From NCBI RefSeq assembly GCF_010868145.1, contig NZ_JAAGUY010000004.1, forward strand, positions 200,299 through 264,298: a DNA stretch of 64,000 nucleotides, in the 5' to 3' direction. Source of the DNA: Nocardia cyriacigeorgica (GTDB lineage: Bacteria; Actinomycetota; Actinomycetes; Mycobacteriales; Mycobacteriaceae). The position numbers were made by a program, and so were the translations under genes. Below the pieces are notes generated by a model, which saw only the letters and a program-made list of their open reading frames with translations, ran no database searches and was not told where the DNA came from. The number at the start of each line of letters is the position of its first letter. The first letter of the stretch is position 1. Below, in pieces: positions 24,971 through 34,167 of this stretch.

Positions 24971-26014
24971 ATGGCGCGGCCGGACGACAAGGTGGTGCGG
25001 ACGGCAACGCTCGCGGGACGGCGGTTCCGAATTCGGGATCACTACGAGGTGGGCCGAGAGAAGATCCGCGAGTTCGCGCGAGCGGTGCAGAACGATCACG
25101 GTGCACATCAGAACGAGGTCGACGCACGCAAGCTGGGCTATGACGGTGTCGTTGCCCCGCCGACCTTCGCTTCGGTGATCGGTATGTCCGCGACCAACGT
25201 CCTGCTGGACTCGGTGCTCACCGATTACGACCTGTCCCAGATCTTGCAGACCGATCAGGTGTTCCAGGTGTATCGGCCGATGGTGGCCGGTGACCGGATC
25301 ACCACCGAGGTCGAGGTCGAGTCGATCCGCCAGTTCAACGACAACGACTTCATCCACGTGAAGTTCCTGTTGACGAATCAGAACGACGAGATCGCCCAGG
25401 TCGGCACGACCACCATTGTCGCGCGGCGCGGTGTGGAGGTGGCCCCCGATATCGTCGAGGCGGTCGAGAACATCATCATGCAGGGCCGCGGCGATGCCGA
25501 ACACGCCGCGCTCGGTGACCTGGACGCACTCGTCGAACTGGACGTCGACACGGTCGAGACTGCGCCGACACCGGTACCGGCTCCCGTGCACACCGCCCGC
25601 GAGTTCGACAAGTTGTCGGTCGGTGACGAGATCGCGCTTGGCACGGTCTCGTTGACCCGCGGTGATCTGGCGAACTACGCGGGCGTTTCCGGCGACTCGA
25701 ACCCCATCCATTTCAGCGAGCACGCCGCCAAGCTGGCAGGCCTGCCGACGACGGTGGCACACGGCCTGCTCACGATGGGCCTGGCAGGCGGCAAGCTGAC
25801 CTCCTGGCTGGGTGATCCCACCGCGATCGAATCGTTGAGCGTGCGGTTCGCCGGTTTCGTTCCGGTCGCGGCCGATGCCCGCAGCGTCGTCGAGTTCTCC
25901 GGCAAGATCAAGAAACTCGACCCCGAACGGCGCACCGCGACCATTGTGCTGTCCGGGAAATCCCAGGGCCGCAAGCTGTTCGGGCGGGCGCTCGCCGAGG
26001 TCCGGCTCGGCTGA
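24971..26014 (+). CDS. hadAB: Fused (3R)-hydroxyacyl-ACP dehydratase HadA/HadB
   Basis: 347 residues made of two hot-dog domains. The N-terminal half (about 1-165) is HadA-like; the C-terminal half (about 210-347) is HadB-like and holds the hydratase-2 motif with Asp242, Asn244 and His247 (YAGVSGDSNPIHFSEHAA). It would dehydrate 3-hydroxyacyl-ACP during FAS-II elongation of meromycolate chains. In M. tuberculosis the subunits are separate genes; the fused form is known from Nocardia and relatives. The ATG at 24971 has AGGGA upstream; ATG at 24953 lies 10 bases after a TAGCAT hexamer and is an alternative. The gene converges with the DUF4185 gene, only 9 bases apart. Confidence 0.92.
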   Translation: MARPDDKVVRTATLAGRRFRIRDHYEVGREKIREFARAVQNDHGAHQNEVDARKLGYDGVVAPPTFASVIGMSATNVLLDSVLTDYDLSQILQTDQVFQVYRPMVAGDRITTEVEVESIRQFNDNDFIHVKFLLTNQNDEIAQVGTTTIVARRGVEVAPDIVEAVENIIMQGRGDAEHAALGDLDALVELDVDTVETAPTPVPAPVHTAREFDKLSVGDEIALGTVSLTRGDLANYAGVSGDSNPIHFSEHAAKLAGLPTTVAHGLLTMGLAGGKLTSWLGDPTAIESLSVRFAGFVPVAADARSVVEFSGKIKKLDPERRTATIVLSGKSQGRKLFGRALAEVRLG

Positions 26015-26023
26015 GCCGCTGGG

Positions 26024-27490
26024 TCATTCCAGCGTCGCGTGCATCAAGTAGACGTTGTAGTCGCTCCACGTGGTGATGTTGAAGTACAGGTCCGATCCCG
26101 ATGACCACGGGTGGATGAATCCTCCGTACAGCTCCGGGTAGTCACGCACGGTCACCGTCGGGGTTCCCTCCGACCAGACCCCCTGCGGCGAGTTCGCCTC
26201 GCGCACAACGATCGCGGCCTTGGCCGTGTCCAGATAGCTCATCTGCCAGACCTCACGCTCGGCGTCGTAGCGCACCGAGAGTTCACCGGCGGGGCCGTTG
26301 AGCACCGGAGTCGCCGAGGCGGCCCCACCGACCGGCGTCCAGGAACCATCGCGCCAGTACTGATAGGCGGTGGTGTTGAGGACCTGATCCTTTGGCACCC
26401 GCGCCAACCCGACGGCACCGAGGCGGGTATTCGGCGTGCCGAACACATATACGTGCTCGCCGTGCGGAACCATCGCGCTCACTTGGAAATTCGCCAGTCC
26501 GAAGATGTTCTCCCAGCGGGCGTGCGGATCCTTGGTCCAGGTCTGGCCGTGATCGTCGGAGTAGGCGATGCCGCCGTAGTTGGTGAAGAACGTGCCGGGC
26601 AGGCTGTTCCAGGTGCGAATCGACATGTAGCTCATGTACTGCCGGTCACCGAGCGCGAAACCCGAGGTGGGAATGGTGGTGACTTCGACGTTGTCGAGTT
26701 TGCGGCTGGAGAGCACTTCGGCGGCGTGGCAGCGGCTGTCGGTGACCATCCGGTCGTAGGTCATGCCGTCGCCCAGTTGTCGGTCGGTGCTGAAGGCGAG
26801 CACATTGCTGCGCCAGTCACCGCCCATACCGCCCGGTGGGTGAAAGCCGCGGCCGACGGTATCGCCGAAGGCGGTAGCGATTTCGCCGGGCGCCGATTCC
26901 CACATGATGCCCAGATCTGTGCCCTGCACCTGCCAACGCTTATCGGTGCGATTGACCGAACTCGCGCCGGTCTGTTTGGCCACCTCGCGGACCGCGCCGA
27001 CCCTCGGTGTGGACGGAGCCGGTGTCTGTGCGGCGGCCTCGACCACCGGTTCCACCGCCAGCGGTGGCGGCGGCCCCGGTCCCGGATCGGGTCCGGGGCC
27101 GCGGATGGCGAAATGGAACGGCTTGGGGCTCAACAGGATTTCCGGTATCCCGAGCTGATTCGCCAGGCTCGGCGGTTCTGCGGCCTCATCGGTCAGATCG
27201 GGGCACGGGTCGGTGCACGGATTCGACGGCAGCTCCATCTCGACGCGCGTCGGCTCCGGGTCCGGCCGCTGCGGCGGCAACACGGTGATCACCGGGTACG
27301 GAATCGGCACCTCGAGCGTCTCCGGGACCAGCGGTTCATGCGTGGGCGCCGGATCGGTGCGGCACGGACCGCTGCCGGGCTCACCCACCGCGACCTGTGG
27401 ATCCGCGCCGACTGTCACCGGTTCCGCACAGACCACCGCACCCGCGCCGAAGACCACCGCGCCGAGCGCGGCCATCACCCGCCTCGCCAT
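26024..27490 (-). CDS. Secreted DUF4185 protein, possible endo-D-arabinanase
   Basis: 488 residues. A signal peptide (about 1-22, MARRVMAALGAVVFGAG) is followed by a Pro-rich linker of about 130 residues and a DUF4185 beta-propeller-like domain (about 165-488; IAYSDDHGQTWT, ENIFGLANFQVSAMVP, GFIHPWSSG). From memory, DUF4185 proteins of mycobacteria were recently shown to include endo-D-arabinanases (family GH183), so a role in arabinogalactan or lipoarabinomannan turnover is reasonable but not shown here. The start at 27490 has GAGGGG with 6-base spacing; a second ATG two codons upstream abuts that site. It lies downstream of embR on the same strand. Confidence 0.85.
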   Translation of the reverse strand: MARRVMAALGAVVFGAGAVVCAEPVTVGADPQVAVGEPGSGPCRTDPAPTHEPLVPETLEVPIPYPVITVLPPQRPDPEPTRVEMELPSNPCTDPCPDLTDEAAEPPSLANQLGIPEILLSPKPFHFAIRGPGPDPGPGPPPPLAVEPVVEAAAQTPAPSTPRVGAVREVAKQTGASSVNRTDKRWQVQGTDLGIMWESAPGEIATAFGDTVGRGFHPPGGMGGDWRSNVLAFSTDRQLGDGMTYDRMVTDSRCHAAEVLSSRKLDNVEVTTIPTSGFALGDRQYMSYMSIRTWNSLPGTFFTNYGGIAYSDDHGQTWTKDPHARWENIFGLANFQVSAMVPHGEHVYVFGTPNTRLGAVGLARVPKDQVLNTTAYQYWRDGSWTPVGGAASATPVLNGPAGELSVRYDAEREVWQMSYLDTAKAAIVVREANSPQGVWSEGTPTVTVRDYPELYGGFIHPWSSGSDLYFNITTWSDYNVYLMHATLE

Positions 27491-27616
27491 CGTCATCCCC
27501 TCGATCCATGGCTATCCGTGGAAGTTCCGCACCAGCGTGTGACCCTACCGGCCCGGCACGTCTCGGACCGGACGAACTCGCGCGGCATCGCCTGCGAACC
27601 CGGCGAACCGTGAGGA

Positions 27617-28735
27617 CTACCTGGCCGCCTGGAACACCAGCACGGTCCCGCCGATCCGAATGGCATCACCATCGGCCAGCAGCGCGCCGGTCTCGATCGC
27701 CTGCTCGTTGACGAACACACCGTTGGCCGAATGTAGATCCTTGACCAGCAGCCCGGCGCGGCTCGGCATGATCTGTGCGTGATAGCGGCTGGCCTTGGGA
27801 TCGTCGATCACCAGGTCGTTGTCGGTCATCCGGCCGATGCGCAACCCCGCCTGCGTGACGAGCACCGCGCGCCCGTCCGGCATCAGAATCTGTCCGCTGC
27901 GGACCGCGCTCGGCACCTCGGTGACGGTCTCGGTCATCGCGGCGGCCATGCGTTCTGCCCGTTTGAATTCGATGGTATTCAACGGTTCCTGGCGCAGCAC
28001 CCGCTGCTCCAGCTCGATCAGAGCCGCCCCCGGGTCGATGCCGAGTTCGTCGGCGAGCACCGTGCGCACCCGGCGGCACGCGTCCAGCGCATCCGCCTGT
28101 CGGCCGGACAGATACAGCGCGGTGATCAGCTGGCCCCACAGCGGTTCCCGCAGCGGATGTTCGGTTGTCATTGACACCAGCTCGCCGATGACCGAAGACG
28201 CACGCCCGCATGCGATCTCGGCATCGATCCGGGCCGAGGCGGCGAGCAGACGCTCTTCATCCATTGCGGTGGCGAAACCGTCCGCGAACTGCAGCCCGGC
28301 CAAGCAGGCGAGCGCCCTGCCGTCCCATTCGCGCAAAGCGGTACCGAACAGATGGGCGGCCGTGGCGTGGTCGCCCACGTCCGCCGCGCGGGACGCCGCA
28401 TCTCGCGCGGCTTCGAAGCGCCCGAGATCGCAGGCTTCCTCGGCGATCTCGAGCCGATAGCCGGAAGACTCGGTGCGCAACACGACCGCAGGGTCGATCC
28501 CTGAGTTACGCAGCGCCTTACGGATATTCGAGACGAATACCTGCAGGCTCGCGGCGTAGGAGTCGGGTGGATCCTCGTTCCACACCATGTCGGCCAGCGC
28601 GACCGACGACACCGCGCGCCGCCGATTCACCGCCAACGCAGCAAGCAACGCCCGCGGCTTGGGCCCGCCGACCGCCACCGGCTCACCGCCGACGAGCAGC
28701 CGCACGGGCCCGAGCAGGCGCACCTCGAGACTCAT
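27617..28735 (-). CDS. embR: EmbR-like regulator (SARP-type with FHA domain)
   Basis: 372 residues in the EmbR order: OmpR-type winged helix (about 1-95), bacterial transcriptional activator domain (about 100-245) and FHA domain (about 295-365; IGRMTDNDLVI, ASRYHAQI, HSANGVFVNEQ). In mycobacteria EmbR binds phosphorylated PknH through its FHA domain and activates the arabinosyltransferase genes embCAB. No emb gene is in this window. The gene follows fba by 28 bases and precedes the DUF4185 gene by 126. ATG at 28735 has a G-rich stretch upstream. Confidence 0.88.
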   Translation of the reverse strand: MSLEVRLLGPVRLLVGGEPVAVGGPKPRALLAALAVNRRRAVSSVALADMVWNEDPPDSYAASLQVFVSNIRKALRNSGIDPAVVLRTESSGYRLEIAEEACDLGRFEAARDAASRAADVGDHATAAHLFGTALREWDGRALACLAGLQFADGFATAMDEERLLAASARIDAEIACGRASSVIGELVSMTTEHPLREPLWGQLITALYLSGRQADALDACRRVRTVLADELGIDPGAALIELEQRVLRQEPLNTIEFKRAERMAAAMTETVTEVPSAVRSGQILMPDGRAVLVTQAGLRIGRMTDNDLVIDDPKASRYHAQIMPSRAGLLVKDLHSANGVFVNEQAIETGALLADGDAIRIGGTVLVFQAAR

Positions 28736-28763
28736 GTGCTGTTGCCCCCGCCAGGGTTGTGGG

Positions 28764-29798
28764 TCAGGCGCTGATCGACCGTCCCGCGGACTTCAGATCA
28801 TTGCACGCCTCGACGACACGCGCCGCCATGGAGGCTTCGGCCTTCTTCAGGTAGCTGCGCGGGTCGTAGGTCTTCTTGTTACCGACCTCGCCGTCGATCT
28901 TGAGCACACCGTCGTAGTTGGAGAACATGTGCGCAGCGACCGGGCGGGTGAAGGCGTACTGGGTGTCGGTATCCACATTCATCTTCACCACACCGAAGCG
29001 CAGCGAATCGTCGATCTCGGACTTCAGCGAGCCCGAACCGCCGTGGAAGACGAAGTCGAACGGCTGCGCGTCGGCGGCAAGGCCGAGCTTGGCCGCGGCC
29101 ACCCGCTGGCCCTCGGCGAGGACCTCGGGACGCAGCACCACGTTGCCCGGCTTGTACACACCGTGCACATTGCCGAAGGTGGCGGCGAGCAGGTACTTGC
29201 CGTTCTCGCCCGCACCCAGTGCGTCGATGGTCTTCTCGAAGTCTTCCGGCGAGGTGTAGAGCTTCTCGTCGATGGCGGCCTCGACACCGTCTTCTTCACC
29301 GCCGACGACGCCGATCTCGACCTCGAGGATGATGTTGGCCGCCTTGGTGGCCTTCAGCAGGTCCTTGGCGATCTCGAGGTTCTCGTCGATCGGGATGGCC
29401 GAGCCGTCCCACATATGCGACTGGAACAGCGGGTTGCGGCCCGCGTTCACCCGCTCCTGGGAGATCGCGATCAGCGGGCGGACGAAACCGTCCAGCTTGT
29501 CCTTGGGGCAGTGGTCGGTGTGCAGCGCGATGGTGATGTCGTACTTGGCCGCCACCACGTGCGCGAACTCGGCCAGCGCGACGGCGCCGGTCACCATGTC
29601 CTTCACACCCTGGCCGGAACCGAACTCCGCGCCGCCGGTGGAGAACTGGATGATGCCGTCGCTGCCCGCGTCGGCGAAACCCTTGATCGCCGCGTTGACG
29701 GTCTCTGACGAGGTGCAGTTGATGGCGGGGAAGGCAAAGGAGTTCGCTTTGGCCCGACCGAGCATCTCGGCGTAGACCTCCGGAGTCGCGATGGGCAC
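28764..29798 (-). CDS. fba: Fructose-bisphosphate aldolase, class II
   Basis: 344 residues, very similar to the M. tuberculosis enzyme I remember. It splits fructose 1,6-bisphosphate into dihydroxyacetone phosphate and glyceraldehyde 3-phosphate, or runs in reverse in gluconeogenesis. The zinc/catalytic segment ALHTDHCPKDKLD holds Asp95 and His96, and GNVHGVYKPGN and FVFHGGSGS supply the other ligands. The GTG at 29798 (product begins MPIATPEVYAEML) has GGAGGT 7 bases upstream, so the nine extra codons upstream are rejected. Followed closely by embR. Confidence 0.98.
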   Translation of the reverse strand: MPIATPEVYAEMLGRAKANSFAFPAINCTSSETVNAAIKGFADAGSDGIIQFSTGGAEFGSGQGVKDMVTGAVALAEFAHVVAAKYDITIALHTDHCPKDKLDGFVRPLIAISQERVNAGRNPLFQSHMWDGSAIPIDENLEIAKDLLKATKAANIILEVEIGVVGGEEDGVEAAIDEKLYTSPEDFEKTIDALGAGENGKYLLAATFGNVHGVYKPGNVVLRPEVLAEGQRVAAAKLGLAADAQPFDFVFHGGSGSLKSEIDDSLRFGVVKMNVDTDTQYAFTRPVAAHMFSNYDGVLKIDGEVGNKKTYDPRSYLKKAEASMAARVVEACNDLKSAGRSISA

Positions 29799-30003
29799 TG
29801 TGAAGACCTCCGTGTTGTGCGGCAAAAGACAATTTTGTCTGCCCCACCCTAAGCCAGCAGGCTTTCGGCCGATATCAGGGGATCGATGCGCACTGCTTGT
29901 GATGGATTACACAAGCTCGCCGACGCTCGCTGCGGTTATGCGCCGCCGCCTCGCCCGGGCCTTGACCGGGGCTGGTGGGAGATGACCCGGTACTGTGGGC
30001 CGG

Positions 30004-30738
30004 GTGATTGCGCTCGCAGCCTCCGACGCGGTGACAAGCAACCTTGCTCTGACTCAGTTGCTTGATCCGATGTACCTGCTCACCGAGACATGGCTGCAGC
30101 ACGCCGTCCTCCCTGCCATCCTGGTCATCGTCTTCATCGAGACCGGTCTGCTGTTCCCGCTCCTGCCGGGCGACTCGCTGCTGTTCACCGGTGGCCTGCT
30201 GGCCGCACAGGAGAACCCGCCGGCGGGCTTGTCGATCTGGGTGCTTGTGCCCGCCGTCACGCTCGTCGCGTTCGCTGGCGACCAATGTGCGTATTGGATC
30301 GGCAGGAAGATCGGGCCCGCGCTCTTCCAGAAGGAAGACAGCCGCTTCTTCAAGAAGCACTACATCACCGAGACGCACGCCTTCTTCGAGAAGCACGGCC
30401 CGAAGACGATCATCCTGGCCAGGTTCGTGCCGATCGTGCGTACCTTCATGCCGGTGCTGGCGGGCGTGTCCACGATGGACTACCGCAAGTTCGTCTCCTT
30501 CGACATCGTCGGCGCGATCCTGTGGGGCGGCGGCGTCACGATCCTCGGCTACTTCCTCGGCAACGTCGCCTTCATCCGCGACCACGTCGAGGCGATCTTC
30601 CTGCTCATCGTGTTCGTGTCGATCCTGCCCGGGATCATGGCCATCGCGAAGAAGCTGCTCGGCCGCGGAGCGCCCGCGGAGACCGCCCCTGCCCGTGATG
30701 TCGAGCTGACCGCCTCGACGAACGAGACCACGCGCTGA
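30004..30738 (+). CDS. DedA family membrane protein (first of two)
   Basis: 244 residues. The DedA/SNARE-associated domain shows ETGLLFPLLPGDSLLFTGG near the N-terminus and ILARFVPIVRTFMPVLAG in the middle, with about five membrane segments. DedA proteins are linked to lipid-carrier flipping and envelope homeostasis. GTG at 30004 is chosen because TACTGT (29991-29996) ends exactly 7 bases before it; GTG at 29995 is the alternative. Position next to fba mirrors Rv0363c-Rv0364 of M. tuberculosis. A second DedA gene follows after 6 bases. Confidence 0.92.
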   Translation: MIALAASDAVTSNLALTQLLDPMYLLTETWLQHAVLPAILVIVFIETGLLFPLLPGDSLLFTGGLLAAQENPPAGLSIWVLVPAVTLVAFAGDQCAYWIGRKIGPALFQKEDSRFFKKHYITETHAFFEKHGPKTIILARFVPIVRTFMPVLAGVSTMDYRKFVSFDIVGAILWGGGVTILGYFLGNVAFIRDHVEAIFLLIVFVSILPGIMAIAKKLLGRGAPAETAPARDVELTASTNETTR

Positions 30739-30744
30739 TCGCCC

Positions 30745-31431
30745 GTGACGCCGGCGTCCTCCACCCTCGCACTTGGCAGTTTCGAACCGCTGATCTCGGC
30801 GGGACCCGCACTCGTCTGGACGGTCGTGCTGACGTTCGTCTTCCTGGAGTGCGCCTTCATCATCGGCCTGTTCCTGCCCGGCGACTCGATGCTGATCACC
30901 GCCGGTGTGGTGATGGCCTCGCACGCCACCGGTGAAGCGCAGGTCTGGGCTCTGTCGCTCGGCACGATGCTCGCGGCCATCGCGGGCAACCAGGTCGGCT
31001 ATGTCGTCGGCAGTCGCACCGGCCACCATCTGGTCGCCCGCAAGAACGGCCGCTACATCAACACCCGCAACCTCGCGCGCGTCACAGAGATGCTGCACCG
31101 GCACGGTTTCGTCGCGGTGCTCGTCGCCCGCTGGATCCCGTGGGTGCGCACCCTGTGCCCGATGGTCGCGGGCGCGGCAGGCATGGATCACCGCAAATAC
31201 ACCATCGCCAGCACCATCGGCGCCATCCTGTGGGCCCCGGTACTGCTGCTCATCGGCTACTACGCGGGCGGTTTCATCCAGCGGGTGCCGTGGCTGATGC
31301 CGGCCGTGGTCGTGGTGCTGGTTGTCGGCCTGATCATCGGCACGATCCTCGGCATCCGGCAGTACCGCCAGGAAATGGCGCAGCCGGCCGAGGACTTCGA
31401 CTTGGACGCGGCGGCGGTTACCGAGCACTGA
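30745..31431 (+). CDS. DedA family membrane protein (second of two)
   Basis: 228 residues, paralogous to the preceding gene. It has the same core motifs (FLECAFIIGLFLPGDSMLIT and LVARWIPWVRTLCPMVAG), a final hydrophobic helix and an acidic tail. The GTG at 30745 has no ribosome binding site of its own and lies 6 bases after the previous stop, so translation is probably coupled. The pair may work as a heteromer or on different lipid carriers; that is inference. Ends at a strong hairpin. Confidence 0.92.
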   Translation: MTPASSTLALGSFEPLISAGPALVWTVVLTFVFLECAFIIGLFLPGDSMLITAGVVMASHATGEAQVWALSLGTMLAAIAGNQVGYVVGSRTGHHLVARKNGRYINTRNLARVTEMLHRHGFVAVLVARWIPWVRTLCPMVAGAAGMDHRKYTIASTIGAILWAPVLLLIGYYAGGFIQRVPWLMPAVVVVLVVGLIIGTILGIRQYRQEMAQPAEDFDLDAAAVTEH

Positions 31432-31447
31432 GGCGCACAGCAGAGTC

Positions 31448-31474
31448 GGCTTGCCGACGGGTGGTCGGCAAGCC
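31448..31474. terminator. Bidirectional terminator after the DedA pair
   Basis: GGCTTGCCGAC and GTCGGCAAGCC form a perfect 11-bp stem with a GGGTG loop between the convergent DedA and response-regulator genes. Confidence 0.8.
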
Positions 31475-31528
31475 TCGGTTCGCCGGGAACCGTCTGAGCG
31501 GGCCAGGACGGGCCAGTAGGGCGATGCC

Positions 31529-32200
31529 TCAACCCCGCAACCGCAATACCGCCATCACCCTGCGGTGATGAGTGTCCGACGGTGGCAGATCGAGCTTGGT
31601 GAAAATGTTGCCGATGTGCTTTTCCACCGCCCGCTCTGTGACAGTCATCGAGCGGGCGATAGCGCCGTTGGTGAGCCCCTGGGCCATGAGTTCGAGGACT
31701 TCACGCTCGCGTGGCGTCAACCGGTCGAGGGCTTGTTGCTGGCGGGAGGCGCCCATCAATTGGCTCACCACCTCGGGGTCGAGGGCGGTGCCGCCGGTGG
31801 CGACCCGGTCCAGGGCTTCCATGAACTCGCGAACATCGGCGACCCGATCCTTGAGCAGGTAGCCGACGCCGTTCGCGCCACTGGCGAGCAGTTCCGTGGC
31901 ATAGCGGGTTTCCACCCATTGTGAGAAGACGAGCACGCCGGTGAGCGGGAATTTCCGGCGCAGTTCGATGGCGGCAAGCAGGCCCTCATCGGTGTACGAC
32001 GGCGGCATCCGCACATCGACCACCGCCACGTCGGGCGCGTGCTCGGCGACAACCTCGGACAGGTTGGTGGCGTCCCCGACCATCGCCACCACCCGGTGCC
32101 CGCGTTCGGTGAGCAGCCCGGCCAGGCCGTCGCGGAGGATGGCGCTGTCCTCCGCGATCACCACGCGTAGCGAATCCGGTTGGCCGGCACCGTTGTTCAT
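31529..32200 (-). CDS. NarL/LuxR family response regulator
   Basis: 223 residues: receiver domain (about 10-130; acidic pair Glu17/Asp18, phospho-acceptor Asp62 in VVDVRMPP, conserved Lys in YLLKDRV) and C-terminal LuxR helix-turn-helix (LTPREREVLELMAQGLTNG). Its start overlaps the stop of the histidine kinase gene by 4 bases (ATGA), so the two are a translationally coupled pair. Target genes are unknown; no transporter or envelope gene of the usual liaR/vraR kind is attached. Confidence 0.95.
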   Translation of the reverse strand: MNNGAGQPDSLRVVIAEDSAILRDGLAGLLTERGHRVVAMVGDATNLSEVVAEHAPDVAVVDVRMPPSYTDEGLLAAIELRRKFPLTGVLVFSQWVETRYATELLASGANGVGYLLKDRVADVREFMEALDRVATGGTALDPEVVSQLMGASRQQQALDRLTPREREVLELMAQGLTNGAIARSMTVTERAVEKHIGNIFTKLDLPPSDTHHRRVMAVLRLRG

Positions 32201-33570
32201 CGCGGCCCCGCTGTCGGGAGGGTGATGGTGACAACGGTTGGCCCGCCGACCGGACTGTCAACGGTGAGGCTGCCGTCCACGCTCGCTGCTCGCGCCGCCA
32301 GCCCGGCCAGCCCACTGCCGGCCACCGGTTCACCCGCCATCGGTTGCAGGACTCCACCACTGCCGTTGTCGCGTACCGAAACCACCAGGCAATCCTGACC
32401 GGAGGGCAGCACCGACACCCACGCATGGCTCGCACCCGCGTGCTTCACCACATTCGTCAGCAGTTCGGCGACGGAGAAGTAGGCGATCGCCTCGATGGCA
32501 GGATTCGGCCGCGCGGGCAGATGCACCCGCAGCTCCACCGGAACCGAGCAACGAGCGGCCAGTGTCTCCAGGGCCGGCTCCAGGCCCAATTCCAGTGCAG
32601 GCGGGTGGATTCCACGGACCAGCTCGCGCAGTTCGGCCAGCGCCTCTTTCGTGCCGGCATGGGCGTCGGCGATCAGGTCACGGGCGTCACCGCCGTTTTC
32701 CAGGCGCTCCTCGGCCCGCCCGAGCGCCATCGCGATGGTGACAAGTCGCGCCTGGGTGCCGTCGTGCAGATCGCGTTCCAGCCTGCGCAGGGTGGCGGCG
32801 GAATCCTCGACCGCGACGCGCCTGCTCTCCTGGAGGTCGGCCATGCGCCGGTCGCGCGCGGTCGGTGCCAGCAGCCAGATCGCCAGCTGGCGATGCACCA
32901 GGCACACCACGCGGAACAGCCACGGCAGTGCGAAACAGCCGATGACGCCGAGCGCTGCGAAGCCGAGCACCCGGGGCCAGGTATCGATGTAGAAGTCGCC
33001 GAACTGGGCGAGTGAATGCCGCTCGACTCCGTTCTCATCGATATTGGTCGGGTTCAGCAAGTACCACGGGAGCGGCGAGATCGCCGTGAACCCGATCATC
33101 GCGGTCGCGATCAGCACGAAGTACCCGCCGACCATGCCGACGATGCCCTGCACCACAACAAAAGCCAGTGCCCGCCAGCTCGGCAGATCGGTGAACGCGG
33201 ACTTCAGGAAGCCGAAGAGCCCGGAGTGCGGTGCGAACGGCGGTGGCGCGTCCAGGGGGGTGCCGAGCAGATCGCGCACCAGCGCTCGATACACATGCCC
33301 CCACAGGCGCCCACCGAGGATCACCAGAGCCAGGATGGGGATACCGATGATGGTCAGCGCCACCAGCACACCACCTCCGCCGGCCAGGTAGATGTAGCCG
33401 ACGCCGAGCGTGCCGAGGATGAACGAAACGATCAGGTAGCCGAGCTCTTTCCACGTCCTCGAGGTGAAGGGTGCGCGCAGGATGGTCCGCAGCACCTGCG
33501 GGCCCTTCGGCTCGGGTTTTCTGGCCGGTTTGTCGAGTACCAACGTCGGAGTGACGGAAGAATCGGTCAT
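32197..33570 (-). CDS. Sensor histidine kinase (HisKA_3 family)
   Basis: About 457 residues. A cytoplasmic N-terminus is followed by about four or five transmembrane helices that make up a putative-sensor domain, then a HisKA_3 dimerisation domain with phospho-acceptor His269 (LERDLHDGTQARL) and a HATPase domain (AELLTNVVKHAGASHA, VRDNGSGG, GSGLAGLAARA). It phosphorylates the partner regulator encoded downstream. No large extracytoplasmic loop is seen, so it may sense the membrane. ATG at 33570 and ATG at 33579 are both possible. Confidence 0.93.
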   Translation of the reverse strand: MTDSSVTPTLVLDKPARKPEPKGPQVLRTILRAPFTSRTWKELGYLIVSFILGTLGVGYIYLAGGGGVLVALTIIGIPILALVILGGRLWGHVYRALVRDLLGTPLDAPPPFAPHSGLFGFLKSAFTDLPSWRALAFVVVQGIVGMVGGYFVLIATAMIGFTAISPLPWYLLNPTNIDENGVERHSLAQFGDFYIDTWPRVLGFAALGVIGCFALPWLFRVVCLVHRQLAIWLLAPTARDRRMADLQESRRVAVEDSAATLRRLERDLHDGTQARLVTIAMALGRAEERLENGGDARDLIADAHAGTKEALAELRELVRGIHPPALELGLEPALETLAARCSVPVELRVHLPARPNPAIEAIAYFSVAELLTNVVKHAGASHAWVSVLPSGQDCLVVSVRDNGSGGVLQPMAGEPVAGSGLAGLAARAASVDGSLTVDSPVGGPTVVTITLPTAGPR

Positions 33571-33677
33571 GAGCTCCATGTTCGTCGTGGCGGGTGGCCC
33601 GATCGAGGGCGCTGACCACCGGGTCGATGGTGTAGCTCGCCCCACCATGGTGCCCGCCCACCGTTAACATCACCGGC

Positions 33678-34115
33678 ATGACATACCCACCGCAGCAGCC
33701 GCCCGGCTCCGATCCATACAAGTCCCACGGCTCGGACCCCTACGCTGCGCAGCCATACGGCGCGCAACCCTATGGCGCGGCACCAGGTTATGGTGCGGCG
33801 CCCGGTTACGGCGCGCCCGGTTACCCACAGCCCTACGGATACGGTCCGCCGCAGGATCATCCCCAGGCCACCACGATCCTGATCCTCGGCATCCTCAGCC
33901 TGGTCATGTGTGGCATTCTCGGGCCGTTCGCGTGGACGATGGGTAAGAAGGCGCTGGCTGAAATCGACGCTTCCGGGGGGATGATCGGGGGTCGGGGGAA
34001 CGTCAAGGCGGGCTACATCTGCGGGATGATCTCGTCGATTCTGCTGATCGTCTCGATCGTCTTCTTCATCCTGTACATCATCATCGTCGTCATCGCCATC
34101 GGCGCCTCCGCGTAG
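33678..34115 (+). CDS. DUF4190 domain membrane protein
   Basis: 145 residues. A Pro/Tyr/Gly-rich cytoplasmic head of about 60 residues with repeated YGA-type units (QPYGAQPYGAAPGYGA) is followed by two transmembrane helices separated by a short loop (KKALAEIDASGG), the DUF4190 arrangement. Tyr/Pro-rich heads of this kind are common on actinobacterial membrane proteins. TAACAT (33665-33670) ends 7 bases before the ATG and no ribosome binding site is present: leaderless. Divergent from the histidine kinase. Confidence 0.88.
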   Translation: MTYPPQQPPGSDPYKSHGSDPYAAQPYGAQPYGAAPGYGAAPGYGAPGYPQPYGYGPPQDHPQATTILILGILSLVMCGILGPFAWTMGKKALAEIDASGGMIGGRGNVKAGYICGMISSILLIVSIVFFILYIIIVVIAIGASA

Positions 34116-34167
34116 TTCGCGCCTGCCGACCTCCGGCGACGTCACCTCGGGAATTAGCATCGTCGGC

